Positions 9,588 to 18,427 of a DNA stretch of 53,378 bases are shown here, piece after piece. Source of the DNA: Magnetococcales bacterium (GTDB lineage: Bacteria > Pseudomonadota > Magnetococcia > Magnetococcales > JADFYX01); NCBI GenBank assembly GCA_015231305.1, contig JADGBW010000007.1:1-53378 (forward strand). Direction: 5' to 3'. Position numbers and translations under genes: made by a program. The first letter of the stretch is position 1, and the number at the start of each line of letters is the position of its first letter. Under the pieces are notes generated by a model. It was not told the DNA's origin. It worked only from the letters and a program-made list of their open reading frames with translations, and searched no databases.

Positions 9588-12206
9588 TTAGATGAGCTGT
9601 TTTTGTTTTTGTTGTTTTTTGCTCCACACTTGCCAGGCCTTACTAAGCTCTTTTTCTAAATCATAAGAGAATTTAACGTGATCGCAAAGAGGAGAGTTCT
9701 TAGTTTTTTTATGTAAATCTTTTTTTATTAAAGTCAATTTTTCAGGGTCATTAATTAGATCCAAAACCAGCTGTATATATTCGCTAAAACTATTAGTAAC
9801 TAGTTTTTCAAGGCCCATAGAGATAAGAATACTGGCTGAGTGACGGCCAGCAAAAGTATCTCCAATTGTTGTAATTACTGGTACACCCATCCAAAGAGCT
9901 TCAAAGCTAGTTAAACCTCCTGAATAAGGTAGTGTGTCTAAAGCAATATCAATTTCGTTATATTTTGCTAGTAGTTGAGGGTGGGATAATTGACCTGAAA
10001 TAATTATTCTATTTTTATCAACTCCTGCATTTACAAAAAAACTGTTAATTCTATTGGCTGTGTAATGGTTGTCCATACCCTTATAGATAAGAAGTAGGTT
10101 AGTATTAGGAGCTTTTATAAGGATCTGCGACCACACATGAAGCATTTTATAATTTATTTTAGTAGGGTTTCCAAAGTTACCTAGAAAAATACGAGATGAT
10201 CTTTTACTGACTGTTTTTGGAGCATATGGAGGAGGAGTGTAAGATACCCAGGAATCAGGTAGCCTAATAATGTTTTCTGTATAATATTTATCTTCATAAT
10301 CTTTTATATAGTGCTTATCAGCAATAAGATAATCCATTGTTGGTAAACCAGTTGTACCGACATAACCAGCCCAGCTTATTTGTATAGGGGCAGGCTTTTT
10401 TGCAAATACAATGAGTCTGTTTTTTGATGTATGTCCGCCAAGATCAATTAATATATCAACCTTATCATCATAAATACGTTGGGCAAGTTCACTATCTCCC
10501 ATGCTATCAGTGTTAAGCCAACTGTCAGAATAACCTTGTAAAATTTTAGTAAACTCGTCTGGTTTACGGTCTGAATAACATATTATTTCAAACTTATTGC
10601 GTTTGTGATGTTTTAAAAATCCTGCAACAAAATAACCAACAGGGTGTAAACCAAGGTCATAGGATACTAGAGCTATACGTAATCTACGGTTAGTTGAGGT
10701 GTCATTATCAAAGCTAAAAATTTCTGTCTTTTGATAAGAGAGAAGATTGCTTGCCCATTTTTTATGAATTTCAAATAGATTACCCAATGTTTGATTAGGA
10801 ATATATTGACAGCAAAATAACAGGTTGCTGTGAGCATCCTCATAATCTGTTTTTATAGCTACTGCTTGTTTAAAGCTGGCAATGGCTTCTTGAAGCTTGC
10901 CTTGGTCTTGAAAAGCAACCCCAATGTTAAAATATGCTTGGGCAAAGTCAGGGTATAAAGATATCGCCTTTTTGCAACTGGCAATACTAGCAGTAAATTT
11001 GCCCAGCTTATGTAGAGCAACAGCATAGTTGTTATGGGCTTGTGCTAAGTTTGGTTGAATTTTTATTGCTTTTTGTAAATATGTAATAGCATCTGTAAGT
11101 TTGCCTTGTTTTGTTAAAATATCACCAATATTACAGTTTGCTTGGGCATAGTCTGGTTTAATTGTTAATGCTTGTTTAAAACTTTTATAAGCTTTGTTAA
11201 GTTCACCTTGTTTTTGCAGAGTAGTACCTAAATTATTATGTGCTTGCGCATGTTTAGGTTCAATAGTAATAGCTTTATTAAAACAGACTACAGCTTTTTC
11301 TAATGCACCTTGTTTAAAAAAAACTGTGCCTAAATTAAATAGTGTATTGCTAGAACTTGGTTGCAGTAGGCTCGCTTTTTCTAATATAGCCACTGCTTCA
11401 TCCAATTTGTCTTGCTCTTTTAAGGTGTTTCCGAGGTTATTATAAGCATCGATATAATCTGGTTGAATAGTGATAGCCTTTTTGTAATGCTCTATGGCTT
11501 TATCGTTTTGTTTCTGCTCTTTTAATAAATTGCCCAAATTATAATGAGCTTGGGCATGGTCAGGCTGAATTGTTATAGCTTTTTGATAGGCTGTTATGGC
11601 TTCACTAAGTAAGCCTGTACTGTGTAGGGCAAGACCTAAATTTGATAACACGGCAGGGTTGTTGGGCTGTATGCTAACTGCAATGTTATAGCTATTAATA
11701 GCTTTATCTAGTTGACCACTTTGATGCAGATGCACCCCTTGTTGAAAAGCCTTTTTAAATATTTGCTCTTGGTTGTTAACTATACTGTTGTTTGCTTGAA
11801 TTTTTTTAATTTTTTCTAAATATTTTTTTATTTGGGTATTTTCAGGCTCAATATTTAATGCAACTTTTAATGCCTCTATAGCCTTTTGTATTTGCCCTAA
11901 TGGGTAGAGTGATGTACCTAAATTATAATATAAAACAGCTTGGTGTTTATCAATTTCAATAGCACGGTTAAACTGCTCAACTGCCAAATCGTGACGGTTG
12001 ATTTTTTGGGCAATTACTCCCAACAAATTTATGGCATCTATGTGATTTGGGTAAGCCTTTAAAATTGCACTGCAAAGTTGATCTGCATCTTGGTATTGTT
12101 CAGCTTTAACATGGGTAACAGCTTTTGCATATGCAACATCAACTGATAATTTTGTTTGAACACTATTTGATGGCTCAGATGCACTCTTTTTTTGACGAAA
12201 AGGCAT
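9588..12206 (-). CDS. Second TPR-rich O-GlcNAc-transferase-like (GT41) protein
   Basis: An 872-residue protein when read from the ATG at 12206; an in-frame TTG at 12227 would add seven residues, and neither has a clear ribosome site. Residues about 20-470 carry TPRs in two blocks split by a charged linker at about 140-155. Residues about 515-872 are a GT41 catalytic region: SYDLGLHPVGYF, DLGGHTSKNRLIVF, KKPAPIQISWAGYVGTTGL, FGNPTKI, LDTLPYSGGLTSFEALWMG and GRHSASIL. Motifs differ clearly from the downstream paralog, so this is an old duplication with probable divergence of substrate. The first 110 residues closely match those of the paralog (HIDAINLLGVIAQKINRHDL). It probably leads a two-gene transcript with the gene at 6669-9482. 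Confidence 0.85.
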   Translation of the reverse strand: MPFRQKKSASEPSNSVQTKLSVDVAYAKAVTHVKAEQYQDADQLCSAILKAYPNHIDAINLLGVIAQKINRHDLAVEQFNRAIEIDKHQAVLYYNLGTSLYPLGQIQKAIEALKVALNIEPENTQIKKYLEKIKKIQANNSIVNNQEQIFKKAFQQGVHLHQSGQLDKAINSYNIAVSIQPNNPAVLSNLGLALHSTGLLSEAITAYQKAITIQPDHAQAHYNLGNLLKEQKQNDKAIEHYKKAITIQPDYIDAYNNLGNTLKEQDKLDEAVAILEKASLLQPSSSNTLFNLGTVFFKQGALEKAVVCFNKAITIEPKHAQAHNNLGTTLQKQGELNKAYKSFKQALTIKPDYAQANCNIGDILTKQGKLTDAITYLQKAIKIQPNLAQAHNNYAVALHKLGKFTASIASCKKAISLYPDFAQAYFNIGVAFQDQGKLQEAIASFKQAVAIKTDYEDAHSNLLFCCQYIPNQTLGNLFEIHKKWASNLLSYQKTEIFSFDNDTSTNRRLRIALVSYDLGLHPVGYFVAGFLKHHKRNKFEIICYSDRKPDEFTKILQGYSDSWLNTDSMGDSELAQRIYDDKVDILIDLGGHTSKNRLIVFAKKPAPIQISWAGYVGTTGLPTMDYLIADKHYIKDYEDKYYTENIIRLPDSWVSYTPPPYAPKTVSKRSSRIFLGNFGNPTKINYKMLHVWSQILIKAPNTNLLLIYKGMDNHYTANRINSFFVNAGVDKNRIIISGQLSHPQLLAKYNEIDIALDTLPYSGGLTSFEALWMGVPVITTIGDTFAGRHSASILISMGLEKLVTNSFSEYIQLVLDLINDPEKLTLIKKDLHKKTKNSPLCDHVKFSYDLEKELSKAWQVWSKKQQKQKQLI

Positions 12207-12305
12207 AGTAGAAGATGGTTTAGACAAATATAATTTTGTTATTTATAAGGTGTTAATGAAGTTTATTTAATTTGTTAGAAAGTCATATCAAAAAATTAAA
12301 TATAC

Positions 12306-12506
12306 TCAAGGATCAGTAATATCTTTTTCTAAGGTTGGCTTGGTCTTTTTTGGTGAGCCTAAGTATTTTAAAATAATCCACACAATAAGTGCCATAACAA
12401 TTAATGGCATTACTCCAGCAATTATTGTATGCATGCCTTTAGTGAAAATACCTACCACGATACTAGGTATATCCATAATAAGTGCAATTATTTCTTCTAA
12501 ATTCAT
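12306..12506 (-). CDS. Small membrane protein, 66 residues, unknown
   Basis: I do not recognise this protein. The frame opens with MNLEEIIALIMDIPSIVVGIF and contains one strong transmembrane helix at about residues 28-49 (GVMPLIVMALIVWIILKYL), possibly a second amphipathic one at 5-21, then a short Lys/Pro-rich cytoplasmic tail. An AGGT lies 8 nt before the ATG. It sits alone between a glycosyltransferase gene and the cyclic-nucleotide-binding gene. A frame on the other strand covers much the same bases but has no ribosome site and worse composition. Probably real, moderate confidence. Confidence 0.5.
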   Translation of the reverse strand: MNLEEIIALIMDIPSIVVGIFTKGMHTIIAGVMPLIVMALIVWIILKYLGSPKKTKPTLEKDITDP

Positions 12507-12625
12507 AATGCTTGACCTATAAATGGGCGTTACCTAGCATGACCCAGATAACTAACAATAACTACAAATACCCATTATTACATCTTACATCACTGTTTAG
12601 AATGTTTATTCACAATATTTTAAAA

Positions 12626-12988
12626 TCAACTGATATTTGCAATTATTGTACGATACCTATATGAGACGTCAGACAATATTTTAAAAGCTAAAGATGGGTC
12701 TTGGTGAATACGTTGTGTTAGTAGCTTTTTTTCTAGTTTTATAAGTTTAGTAGGGCCATTTGTTATTGCGGTGAATCCCCTATAGTCAGTATTAAATAAA
12801 TAATCAAGGCCCACAAAATTGCCTTTTCCGATGGTTAAAACTTTTTTTCCTTCTTTTGTATAAAGATTTACCTCACCCGAAATAACAGAAAAAATATGCT
12901 CAGGTTTTTCACCGCTTTTGTACAAAACAACTCCATCAGCGTAGTCAGTACCTATATTTCTAGATACTATTTTATTGAAAATATCCAT
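12626..12988 (-). CDS. Single-domain cyclic-nucleotide-binding (Crp-like) protein
   Basis: A 120-residue protein made only of a cNMP-binding beta-roll: YKSGEKPEHIFSVISGEVNLY, then KKVLTIGKGNFVGLDYLF and the closing SYRYRTIIAN helix. No helix-turn-helix follows, so it is not a transcription factor by itself. The phosphate-binding cassette is not canonical (no obvious GE-x-A-L-RAATV), so the ligand may not be cAMP. GGTGA sits 6 nt before the ATG. It is 39 nt downstream of the EAL gene on the same strand and probably forms an operon with it, perhaps as a partner or sensor subunit that responds to a nucleotide. Confidence 0.75.
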   Translation of the reverse strand: MDIFNKIVSRNIGTDYADGVVLYKSGEKPEHIFSVISGEVNLYTKEGKKVLTIGKGNFVGLDYLFNTDYRGFTAITNGPTKLIKLEKKLLTQRIHQDPSLAFKILSDVSYRYRTIIANIS

Positions 12989-13027
12989 TTTTTTTCACCA
13001 AAATACACATGGTTAACATGCCTATAA

Positions 13028-14395
13028 TTATCTTTTTTTCCATGGCCCCATAGAACCACTAATAAGGTATGTTTGCCCACCATATTTTTCTTGCCACTCA
13101 TAATCACAACATATGATAGTTATTTCACCTTCTTGAGAAATTTTAGAAATTGAAAAAGTTACACAGTAACTAGCGTCAGGTATAGAAAAATATGGTCCAG
13201 CAACCTGAACCTCTCCAGGATAACGAATAGCTCGCCTGTAGTATGGTCGTCTTGACCAATCTGCCCCTTTTGCACTATCAAAAAGTCTTCTATTAGATCC
13301 TAATTCACTATTCTCTACAGAAACTCTTTGTCTATTTTCTCCTAACTGGTGACCTTGTTCATCTAGAATATACCAACGCAAAGCGTTAGAGTTATGTAAA
13401 AGTTCATCAGGAATTTCATTACCCTCAATTGTATTTACACCTTGCCAAAAACCACCAGCTTGATCAGCAAGCCATTCAATATGTCTTTGTGCTAATTTTT
13501 TTTCGTCTGTATGCCAGCATTTGGATAAGTCTTTAAGAAGTTTTTTTTCACCATATGAATCTTGAAATTTGGTTTGTGGTTTAGCAAAAGCAAAGCCTTG
13601 AACTAAGTCAACATCAGCATCAATTGCAATCATAGCCTCTTCTTTTGTCTCAATGCCTTCTAAAAGAACTAGACCGCCTATTTGATGCATAAGATTTACA
13701 AGACCAGGTAAAAGCCGTTTTGCCCTTTGGTTTAACCCAGCATTAACAATTAGAGAGCGGTCTAGTTTAATAATATCTGGCTCTAATTTCCACAAGCGAT
13801 CCATATTGGACTCTCCAGCTCCAAAATCATCAACAGCTATAAGAAATCCAACTTGGCGATAATGGTTGATAACTTCCATCAAAGCTATTTCATCATCTAT
13901 AGAGCTTTCTAAAACTTCAATCACCACTCTGCTTGGGTCTAAGTCATTAGAAAGTAAAAGATCTGTTGTAAAAGTGGCAAACTCCTTTTTATGAGAATGA
14001 AGAATCACATCCGGACTTAAATTAAGAAACAAAAGACCGTCTTCTAAATCTTTGTTAGCAAAGTTGCGCACATGTAAAAAGCGTGAGAGCCTATCTAAAT
14101 ATTGGGTCTCTCTGATACTTTTAGGCATTTTGAAAATTGTTTTAGGCGAGACCTCTTTGCCATTTTCATCTAGACCACGTAACAACCCCTCATAGCCAAT
14201 GACCTTATGGTGTGATGGGCTAAATATTGGTTGAAAAGCTGAAAATAGTTCTATATTGCGATATTGACTTTTAAATAAGTTACCATCTTGTTCAATTAAT
14301 AATTCAAAATCATCTATGGTAGGATTTTCTTTGAATATATGTGATATACCAATGTCTATAATTTCATTTTTATAACTTCTTAAAGTGGCTGACAT
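13028..14395 (-). CDS. EAL-domain c-di-GMP phosphodiesterase with YkuI-like C-terminal sensor
   Basis: A 455-residue cytoplasmic protein. The EAL domain spans residues about 48-290 and has EGL instead of EAL at 69-71. The other catalytic positions are kept: Asn125, Glu160 (VIEVLE), Asp189-Asp190 in DDFGAG, Lys210 (IIKLDR), Glu246 (EGIET) and Gln266, so it should be an active cyclic-di-GMP phosphodiesterase. Residues about 300-455 resemble the C-terminal PAS/Cache-like domain of YkuI, including a WSRRPYYRRAI segment typical of small-ligand binding folds. The cNMP-domain gene follows 39 nt downstream. The two sigma-54-like elements at 14537-14584 read toward this gene and would give a leader of about 130 nt. 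Confidence 0.85.
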   Translation of the reverse strand: MSATLRSYKNEIIDIGISHIFKENPTIDDFELLIEQDGNLFKSQYRNIELFSAFQPIFSPSHHKVIGYEGLLRGLDENGKEVSPKTIFKMPKSIRETQYLDRLSRFLHVRNFANKDLEDGLLFLNLSPDVILHSHKKEFATFTTDLLLSNDLDPSRVVIEVLESSIDDEIALMEVINHYRQVGFLIAVDDFGAGESNMDRLWKLEPDIIKLDRSLIVNAGLNQRAKRLLPGLVNLMHQIGGLVLLEGIETKEEAMIAIDADVDLVQGFAFAKPQTKFQDSYGEKKLLKDLSKCWHTDEKKLAQRHIEWLADQAGGFWQGVNTIEGNEIPDELLHNSNALRWYILDEQGHQLGENRQRVSVENSELGSNRRLFDSAKGADWSRRPYYRRAIRYPGEVQVAGPYFSIPDASYCVTFSISKISQEGEITIICCDYEWQEKYGGQTYLISGSMGPWKKR

Positions 14396-14530
14396 GGTTG
14401 GAAATTACCTTCTTTGAAAAAAAATCTGCATTATTGCTTAATATTTAAGCACATTATTTTAAGTTGCATTAATTGTTAATAAACTTGCTACTTTTTTAAT
14501 CAGTTAATCGTTAACAAGGGCTACATTAAT

Positions 14531-14584
14531 ATATTATTGGCAATAATAGTGCCGTTTATATTGTTGGCAATAATAGTGCCGTTT
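14531..14584. repeat. 27-bp tandem duplication, two copies
   Basis: Copies at 14531-14557 and 14558-14584 are identical except for one A/G difference at the sixth base. Each contains TTGGCAATAATAGTGCCG, which has GGCA and TGCC arms seven bases apart. The repeat is in the 365-bp divergent gap between the EAL gene (minus) and the MASE1 kinase gene (plus). The rest of this gap is AT-rich and shows nothing else I can support. Confidence 0.9.
14537..14584 (-). promoter_or_regulatory. Two tandem sigma-54-like (-24/-12) promoter elements
   Basis: Read on the minus strand, each 27-bp copy contains CGGCACTATTATTGCC. This has GG and GC separated by exactly ten bases, with GGCAC and TTGC blocks as in the RpoN consensus TGGCACG-N4-TTGCW (9 of 12 consensus bases). 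The copy nearer the EAL gene would start transcription near 14528. Alternatively the GGCA-N7-TGCC dyad could be an operator for an unknown regulator of either divergent gene. Confidence 0.5.
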
Positions 14585-14760
14585 TTTAATTTCTAATAAT
14601 GTTTATTTTGCTGCACGTATTATGTGGTTTGTTAGTGTATTTGGTGTATTATGGGATATAAAGATGTCTATATTTAGTAGTTTTAATTAAGCAAATATGG
14701 TGCGATGCAACCTATTGCGTTAGCGAAAACTTACTAAAAATGTTGTTTTAGGAAACTATC

Positions 14761-17478
14761 ATGACTTACTCTAACCAATCTCCACAAGTTGCTAATAACA
14801 TTGTTTCAATACTTTTTCTTGCATTAGTTTATCTTCTGGCTGGTAAGGCAGGGCTAGTATTAGCTATTCCCCCAGGTTATGCCACAGCAATTTTCCCAGC
14901 TTCAGGTGTAGCATTAGCAGCACTGTTAATTTGGGGTAACAGATTGTGGCCGGGAGTATTTATAGGTTCTTTTAGCTTAAATTTACTGGTATCCATTACC
15001 ACTTCTCAGTCATTCACTTTATCTGCAGTTGCTATTTCTGGTGGAATTGGAGTAGGGGCGACTATCCAATCTTTGTTGGGTGCTTGGCTAATAAGACGTT
15101 TTATTGGGTATCCTGCTCCATTAGATCAGCAGAGTGATGTTTTTCGCTTTTTATTTTTAGCAGGATCAAGTTGCCTGATAAGTGCATCAGTAGGTGTTTT
15201 CACACTTTGGATGGCTGGCATAGTTTCAGGACCAAACTTTTTCTTTATCTGGTGGACTTGGTTGGTTGGAGATTCCCTTGGTGTACTCTTAGGTGTGCCA
15301 ATTATTTTCACCTTTTTTGGTAAACCAAAACCCTTGTGGCAAAATCGGCGATGGTCAGTTGCCCTTCCTCTAATTGTAACTATCATTGGTATTATACCGG
15401 TGTTCATTTTTACTAGTAATTGGGAGTCCCAACGGGTCGTTTTAGAATTTCGCAAACAAGCTGCGTTGCTGCACCAAACATTAGAGAGCAAAATTCAGTT
15501 AAACCTAAATGCAGTACAAACCTTAAGAGACTATTACCACGGGGTTGATAAAATTAATTTTGATGGGTTTTCACATTTTGCAATAGGAACTCTTTCTCGT
15601 CACACAAGTCTGCATGCAATTTCTTTTAACCCTAGGATAACGGCTGAAGAAAGACCTTTATTTGAGTCTACAATAAAACAAGAGGTTAATTATGGTTTTA
15701 CTATTAAAGAACGTGGCAAAGCTGGAGGTTTGTCTACAGCTGCAAACCGTCCAGAATATGTAGTAGTAGCATATATTCAACCTATAAAATCAAACCAAAA
15801 CGCCTTAGGGTTTGATGTAGCTTCCAATCCAGTGCGTAAGGCTGCTCTAGATTTAGCAAGAGATACTGGAAACCCCATTGCCACTAAACGGATTAATTTA
15901 GTTCAAGAGACACAAAGCCAAGCAGGGGTTTTGGTATTTCTACCTATATATTCTAAAAATTCTATAACTATTGAAGAACGTAGATCAAACCTTGTTGGTT
16001 TTGCTGTTGGGGTGTTTAGAGTAGGTGATTTGTTTGCTTCAGCATTAGAAGGGGTAAACCGCCTGGATATTTCTGCAAGGCTATACGATGAAGAGTCTTT
16101 ATCCAAAAAAGTTTTTCTCGCAGGTTATGGTGATGGTAAAGGAATATGGGAAAAAGATTCCAAGCTAGATTCAGGGCTGGGCATGTCTGGTCCTTGGTGG
16201 TCTAAGTCTCTAGAGTTTGGGGGCAATACATGGCGTGTGGAGTTGTCACCTACACAAGCTGACCTAGATAGTAAAAGAAGTTTAGGAGCGTGGTTTGTTT
16301 TAGCAGGGGGGTTATTCTTTGCTAGCATGCTAGGAGCATTTCAGTTAATTATGACTGGGCGAACTGCACGTATCGAGGAAATGGTGTCAGAACGTACAAA
16401 GCAACTTTCTGATAGAGAGTCACGTTTAAAAGCTATTTTTGAAAGTGCAGGTGAAGGTATAATTACCACAAATGAGCAGGGAATTATAGAAACAGTAAAC
16501 CCAGCTGTAACTCAATTGTTCGGTTATAACTTAGCAGAAATAACAGGGAAGAATGTTAGTAAACTTATACCTTTTCTTGAAAGTGAAAACCAAAACTTAG
16601 ATATTAAAAATTTATTAAATACTGAAAAATCAAATGTACTTAAAGCCAATATCGAGATAGATGGAGTACATAAACAAGGAGCAACAATACCCATTGGTCT
16701 TTCAGTGAGCGAGGTAATGTTAGCAGATAAGCGACTTTTTACATGTATACTCCATGACCTTACAGAGCGTAAAAGAGCAGACAGATTAAAAAGTGAGTTT
16801 ATTTCTACTGTTAGTCATGAGCTTCGCACGCCACTTACTTCTATATATGGTGGCCTAAAAATGGTTCTTGCTGGTGTAACAGGGGAGTTGCCAGAAAAAG
16901 CTAATAAACTATTGCAACTGGCGTACAACAACAGCGAACGACTCAACCTTTTAATTAATGATATTCTCGATATTCAAAAGATGGAGTCAGGAAGGATGGA
17001 TTTCGAATTTAAGCAGCTAGATATAGCTAGCTTAATTCGTAAGGTAGTAGAAGATAATACAACTTATGCAGAAAAATTCGAAATTAAATACGCAATCATA
17101 GAACCTATTCCTGAATCTTTAACAATAAATGGAGATGAAAGTCGCCTAATTCAAGTATTTACAAATTTACTGTCTAATGCTGCTAAATTTTCTAACCCTA
17201 AAGACACAGTAGAAATTAGCGTGGAACAAAAAGAAGCTTGGGTTCAAATATCGGTAGCTGATCATGGAGAAGGAATACCAGAGGAGTTCTACCCAAGGGT
17301 ATTTCAAAAGTTCGCCCAAGGTGACTCTTCTGATACCCGTAAAAAAGGTGGTACAGGACTTGGACTTTCTATCAGCAAAGCCTTGGTAGAAAATCATAAT
17401 GGGGAAGTTAGTTTTACCTCAAAGTTAGGGGAAGGCACTACATTTTATGTTCGTTTACCAATATTAATTTCTGGTTAA
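14761..17478 (+). CDS. MASE1-CHASE-PAS membrane sensor histidine kinase
   Basis: A 905-residue membrane kinase. AGGAAA lies 6 nt before the ATG. Residues about 12-215 are a MASE1 integral-membrane sensor (IFPASGVALAALLIWGNRLW). Residues about 225-500 are a periplasmic CHASE domain (SLHAISFNPRITAEERPLFE), closed by a transmembrane helix at about 508-530. A PAS domain covers about 553-672. HisKA has phospho-acceptor His686 (VSHELRTPL), and HATPase has the N box NLLSNAAKF, GEGIP and GTGLGLSI. No receiver is attached, so the phosphate must pass to a separate partner; the receivers in the minus-strand cluster that follows are candidates. CHASE domains bind small molecules in other bacteria and MASE1 is often linked to cyclic-di-GMP proteins; the ligand here is unknown. 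It is transcribed alone, away from the EAL gene. Confidence 0.88.
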   Translation: MTYSNQSPQVANNIVSILFLALVYLLAGKAGLVLAIPPGYATAIFPASGVALAALLIWGNRLWPGVFIGSFSLNLLVSITTSQSFTLSAVAISGGIGVGATIQSLLGAWLIRRFIGYPAPLDQQSDVFRFLFLAGSSCLISASVGVFTLWMAGIVSGPNFFFIWWTWLVGDSLGVLLGVPIIFTFFGKPKPLWQNRRWSVALPLIVTIIGIIPVFIFTSNWESQRVVLEFRKQAALLHQTLESKIQLNLNAVQTLRDYYHGVDKINFDGFSHFAIGTLSRHTSLHAISFNPRITAEERPLFESTIKQEVNYGFTIKERGKAGGLSTAANRPEYVVVAYIQPIKSNQNALGFDVASNPVRKAALDLARDTGNPIATKRINLVQETQSQAGVLVFLPIYSKNSITIEERRSNLVGFAVGVFRVGDLFASALEGVNRLDISARLYDEESLSKKVFLAGYGDGKGIWEKDSKLDSGLGMSGPWWSKSLEFGGNTWRVELSPTQADLDSKRSLGAWFVLAGGLFFASMLGAFQLIMTGRTARIEEMVSERTKQLSDRESRLKAIFESAGEGIITTNEQGIIETVNPAVTQLFGYNLAEITGKNVSKLIPFLESENQNLDIKNLLNTEKSNVLKANIEIDGVHKQGATIPIGLSVSEVMLADKRLFTCILHDLTERKRADRLKSEFISTVSHELRTPLTSIYGGLKMVLAGVTGELPEKANKLLQLAYNNSERLNLLINDILDIQKMESGRMDFEFKQLDIASLIRKVVEDNTTYAEKFEIKYAIIEPIPESLTINGDESRLIQVFTNLLSNAAKFSNPKDTVEISVEQKEAWVQISVADHGEGIPEEFYPRVFQKFAQGDSSDTRKKGGTGLGLSISKALVENHNGEVSFTSKLGEGTTFYVRLPILISG

Positions 17479-17502
17479 GTTACTACTATTGGTTGCAAAT
17501 AA

Positions 17503-17928
17503 TTATGTTAACTCAAAATTATTTTTCAAACCCTGCAAAACATTTTCTAACATTTCATCGTTATAGGGTAGTGGGGGGTGACGACCCCAAACTGGGTTAG
17601 GCCACGCTTTGTCGTTGCTAAACCTAGCTATAACATGTATGTGTAGTTGAGTGACCATGTTGCCTAATGCAGCGATGTTTAGTTTTGTGGGTTTATATAT
17701 TGTACGCAATACTTCGGACGCTTTTTTTATATCTGCGTGGAGGTAGGCTATATCTCCACTGTTAACTTCATCAAAATCTTTTAAACCTGGACGATCTGGT
17801 ACTAATATCAGCCAAGGATATTGTTTGTCATTCATCAACAATACCTTGCAAATTTTAAGGTCACAAACTTCAATACAATCTTTTGCTAGTATAGGGTGAA
17901 GTGAGGTTTGCTGCATAATTATTGCCAT
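17503..17928 (-). CDS. HIT-family hydrolase
   Basis: A 141-residue protein with the histidine-triad region LHIHVIARF preceded by MVTQ. HIT proteins of this length are nucleotide hydrolases or transferases acting on AMP-linked or dinucleotide substrates; the second and third histidine positions fit the H-x-H motif, while the usual last His is replaced by Ala, so activity is uncertain. The proline/aspartate-rich KQYPWLILVPDRPGLKD segment near residue 35 is the usual N-terminal strand of bacterial HIT proteins. It begins 6 nt after the Rieske gene stop and is probably co-translated with it. An internal ATG at 17916 is also possible. Confidence 0.8.
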   Translation of the reverse strand: MAIIMQQTSLHPILAKDCIEVCDLKICKVLLMNDKQYPWLILVPDRPGLKDFDEVNSGDIAYLHADIKKASEVLRTIYKPTKLNIAALGNMVTQLHIHVIARFSNDKAWPNPVWGRHPPLPYNDEMLENVLQGLKNNFELT

Positions 17929-17934
17929 AATTAT

Positions 17935-18363
17935 TCAACCTATTATAACCTGCCCGTTTGAGACATTAATAGGAACCGGCTGCAAACCTTCACCATCACA
18001 ATCTCCAGAAACACAGGCTCCGGTAGATAGTAAAAACCGAGAGCCATGAACACCACAATATATAAGGGTAGGGTCATTAGAATCGAGAAAGTTGCCTACT
18101 TCGTTAGGATTAAGAGGCGTACCGCTAAAATGAGTGCAGCCGTTTATATAGGCCCTTAATTCATTTTCATCTCTTATAATGAACATTCTAAATACTTCTT
18201 TAGCATCACCAAAACTAAAAGCTTTGCCACCAATTTTTGGTATTTCAGATTCAGCACAAATAACTGTACCAATAGCTGGTGAGTTCTTATGTTCGTTCCA
18301 GGGCAAAAGTGTCATATTATCATTCCAAAAAAACTCAGGGGTATGGTGCTTTTGTTGTCCCAT
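17935..18363 (-). CDS. Rieske [2Fe-2S] protein
   Basis: A 142-residue cytoplasmic protein. The cluster ligands are visible as CTHF (first Cys-x-His) near residue 78 and CGVHG (second Cys-x-x-His) near residue 114, with a Rieske-type glycine-rich end (GLQPVPINVSNGQVI). Proteins like this serve as electron carriers for dioxygenases or as small ferredoxin-like subunits, but no oxygenase is nearby. The start codon and its AAGG ribosome site lie inside the right arm of a perfect 10-bp inverted repeat (18363-18390), so its expression may be controlled there. The HIT gene follows after 6 nt. Confidence 0.85.
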   Translation of the reverse strand: MGQQKHHTPEFFWNDNMTLLPWNEHKNSPAIGTVICAESEIPKIGGKAFSFGDAKEVFRMFIIRDENELRAYINGCTHFSGTPLNPNEVGNFLDSNDPTLIYCGVHGSRFLLSTGACVSGDCDGEGLQPVPINVSNGQVIIG

Positions 18364-18390
18364 TTAAACCTTATAGATTAAAGGTTTAAA
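18363..18390 (-). promoter_or_regulatory. Perfect inverted repeat over the Rieske start region
   Basis: TTTAAACCTT and AAGGTTTAAA form two 10-bp arms around an 8-base loop. On the minus strand the right arm carries the AAGG ribosome site and runs into the ATG. There is no T-run after it, so it is not a typical terminator of the REC gene upstream. It may be an operator (28-bp dyad) or an RNA hairpin that hides the ribosome site. Confidence 0.55.
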
Positions 18391-18427
18391 TATAAAGATA
18401 CACCACGTATAAACTACCCGTAACAGC

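Noticed and set aside
14531-14584. Two-copy 27-bp repeat as a minimal CRISPR array
   Set aside because: The copies touch each other with no spacer and no cas gene is present.
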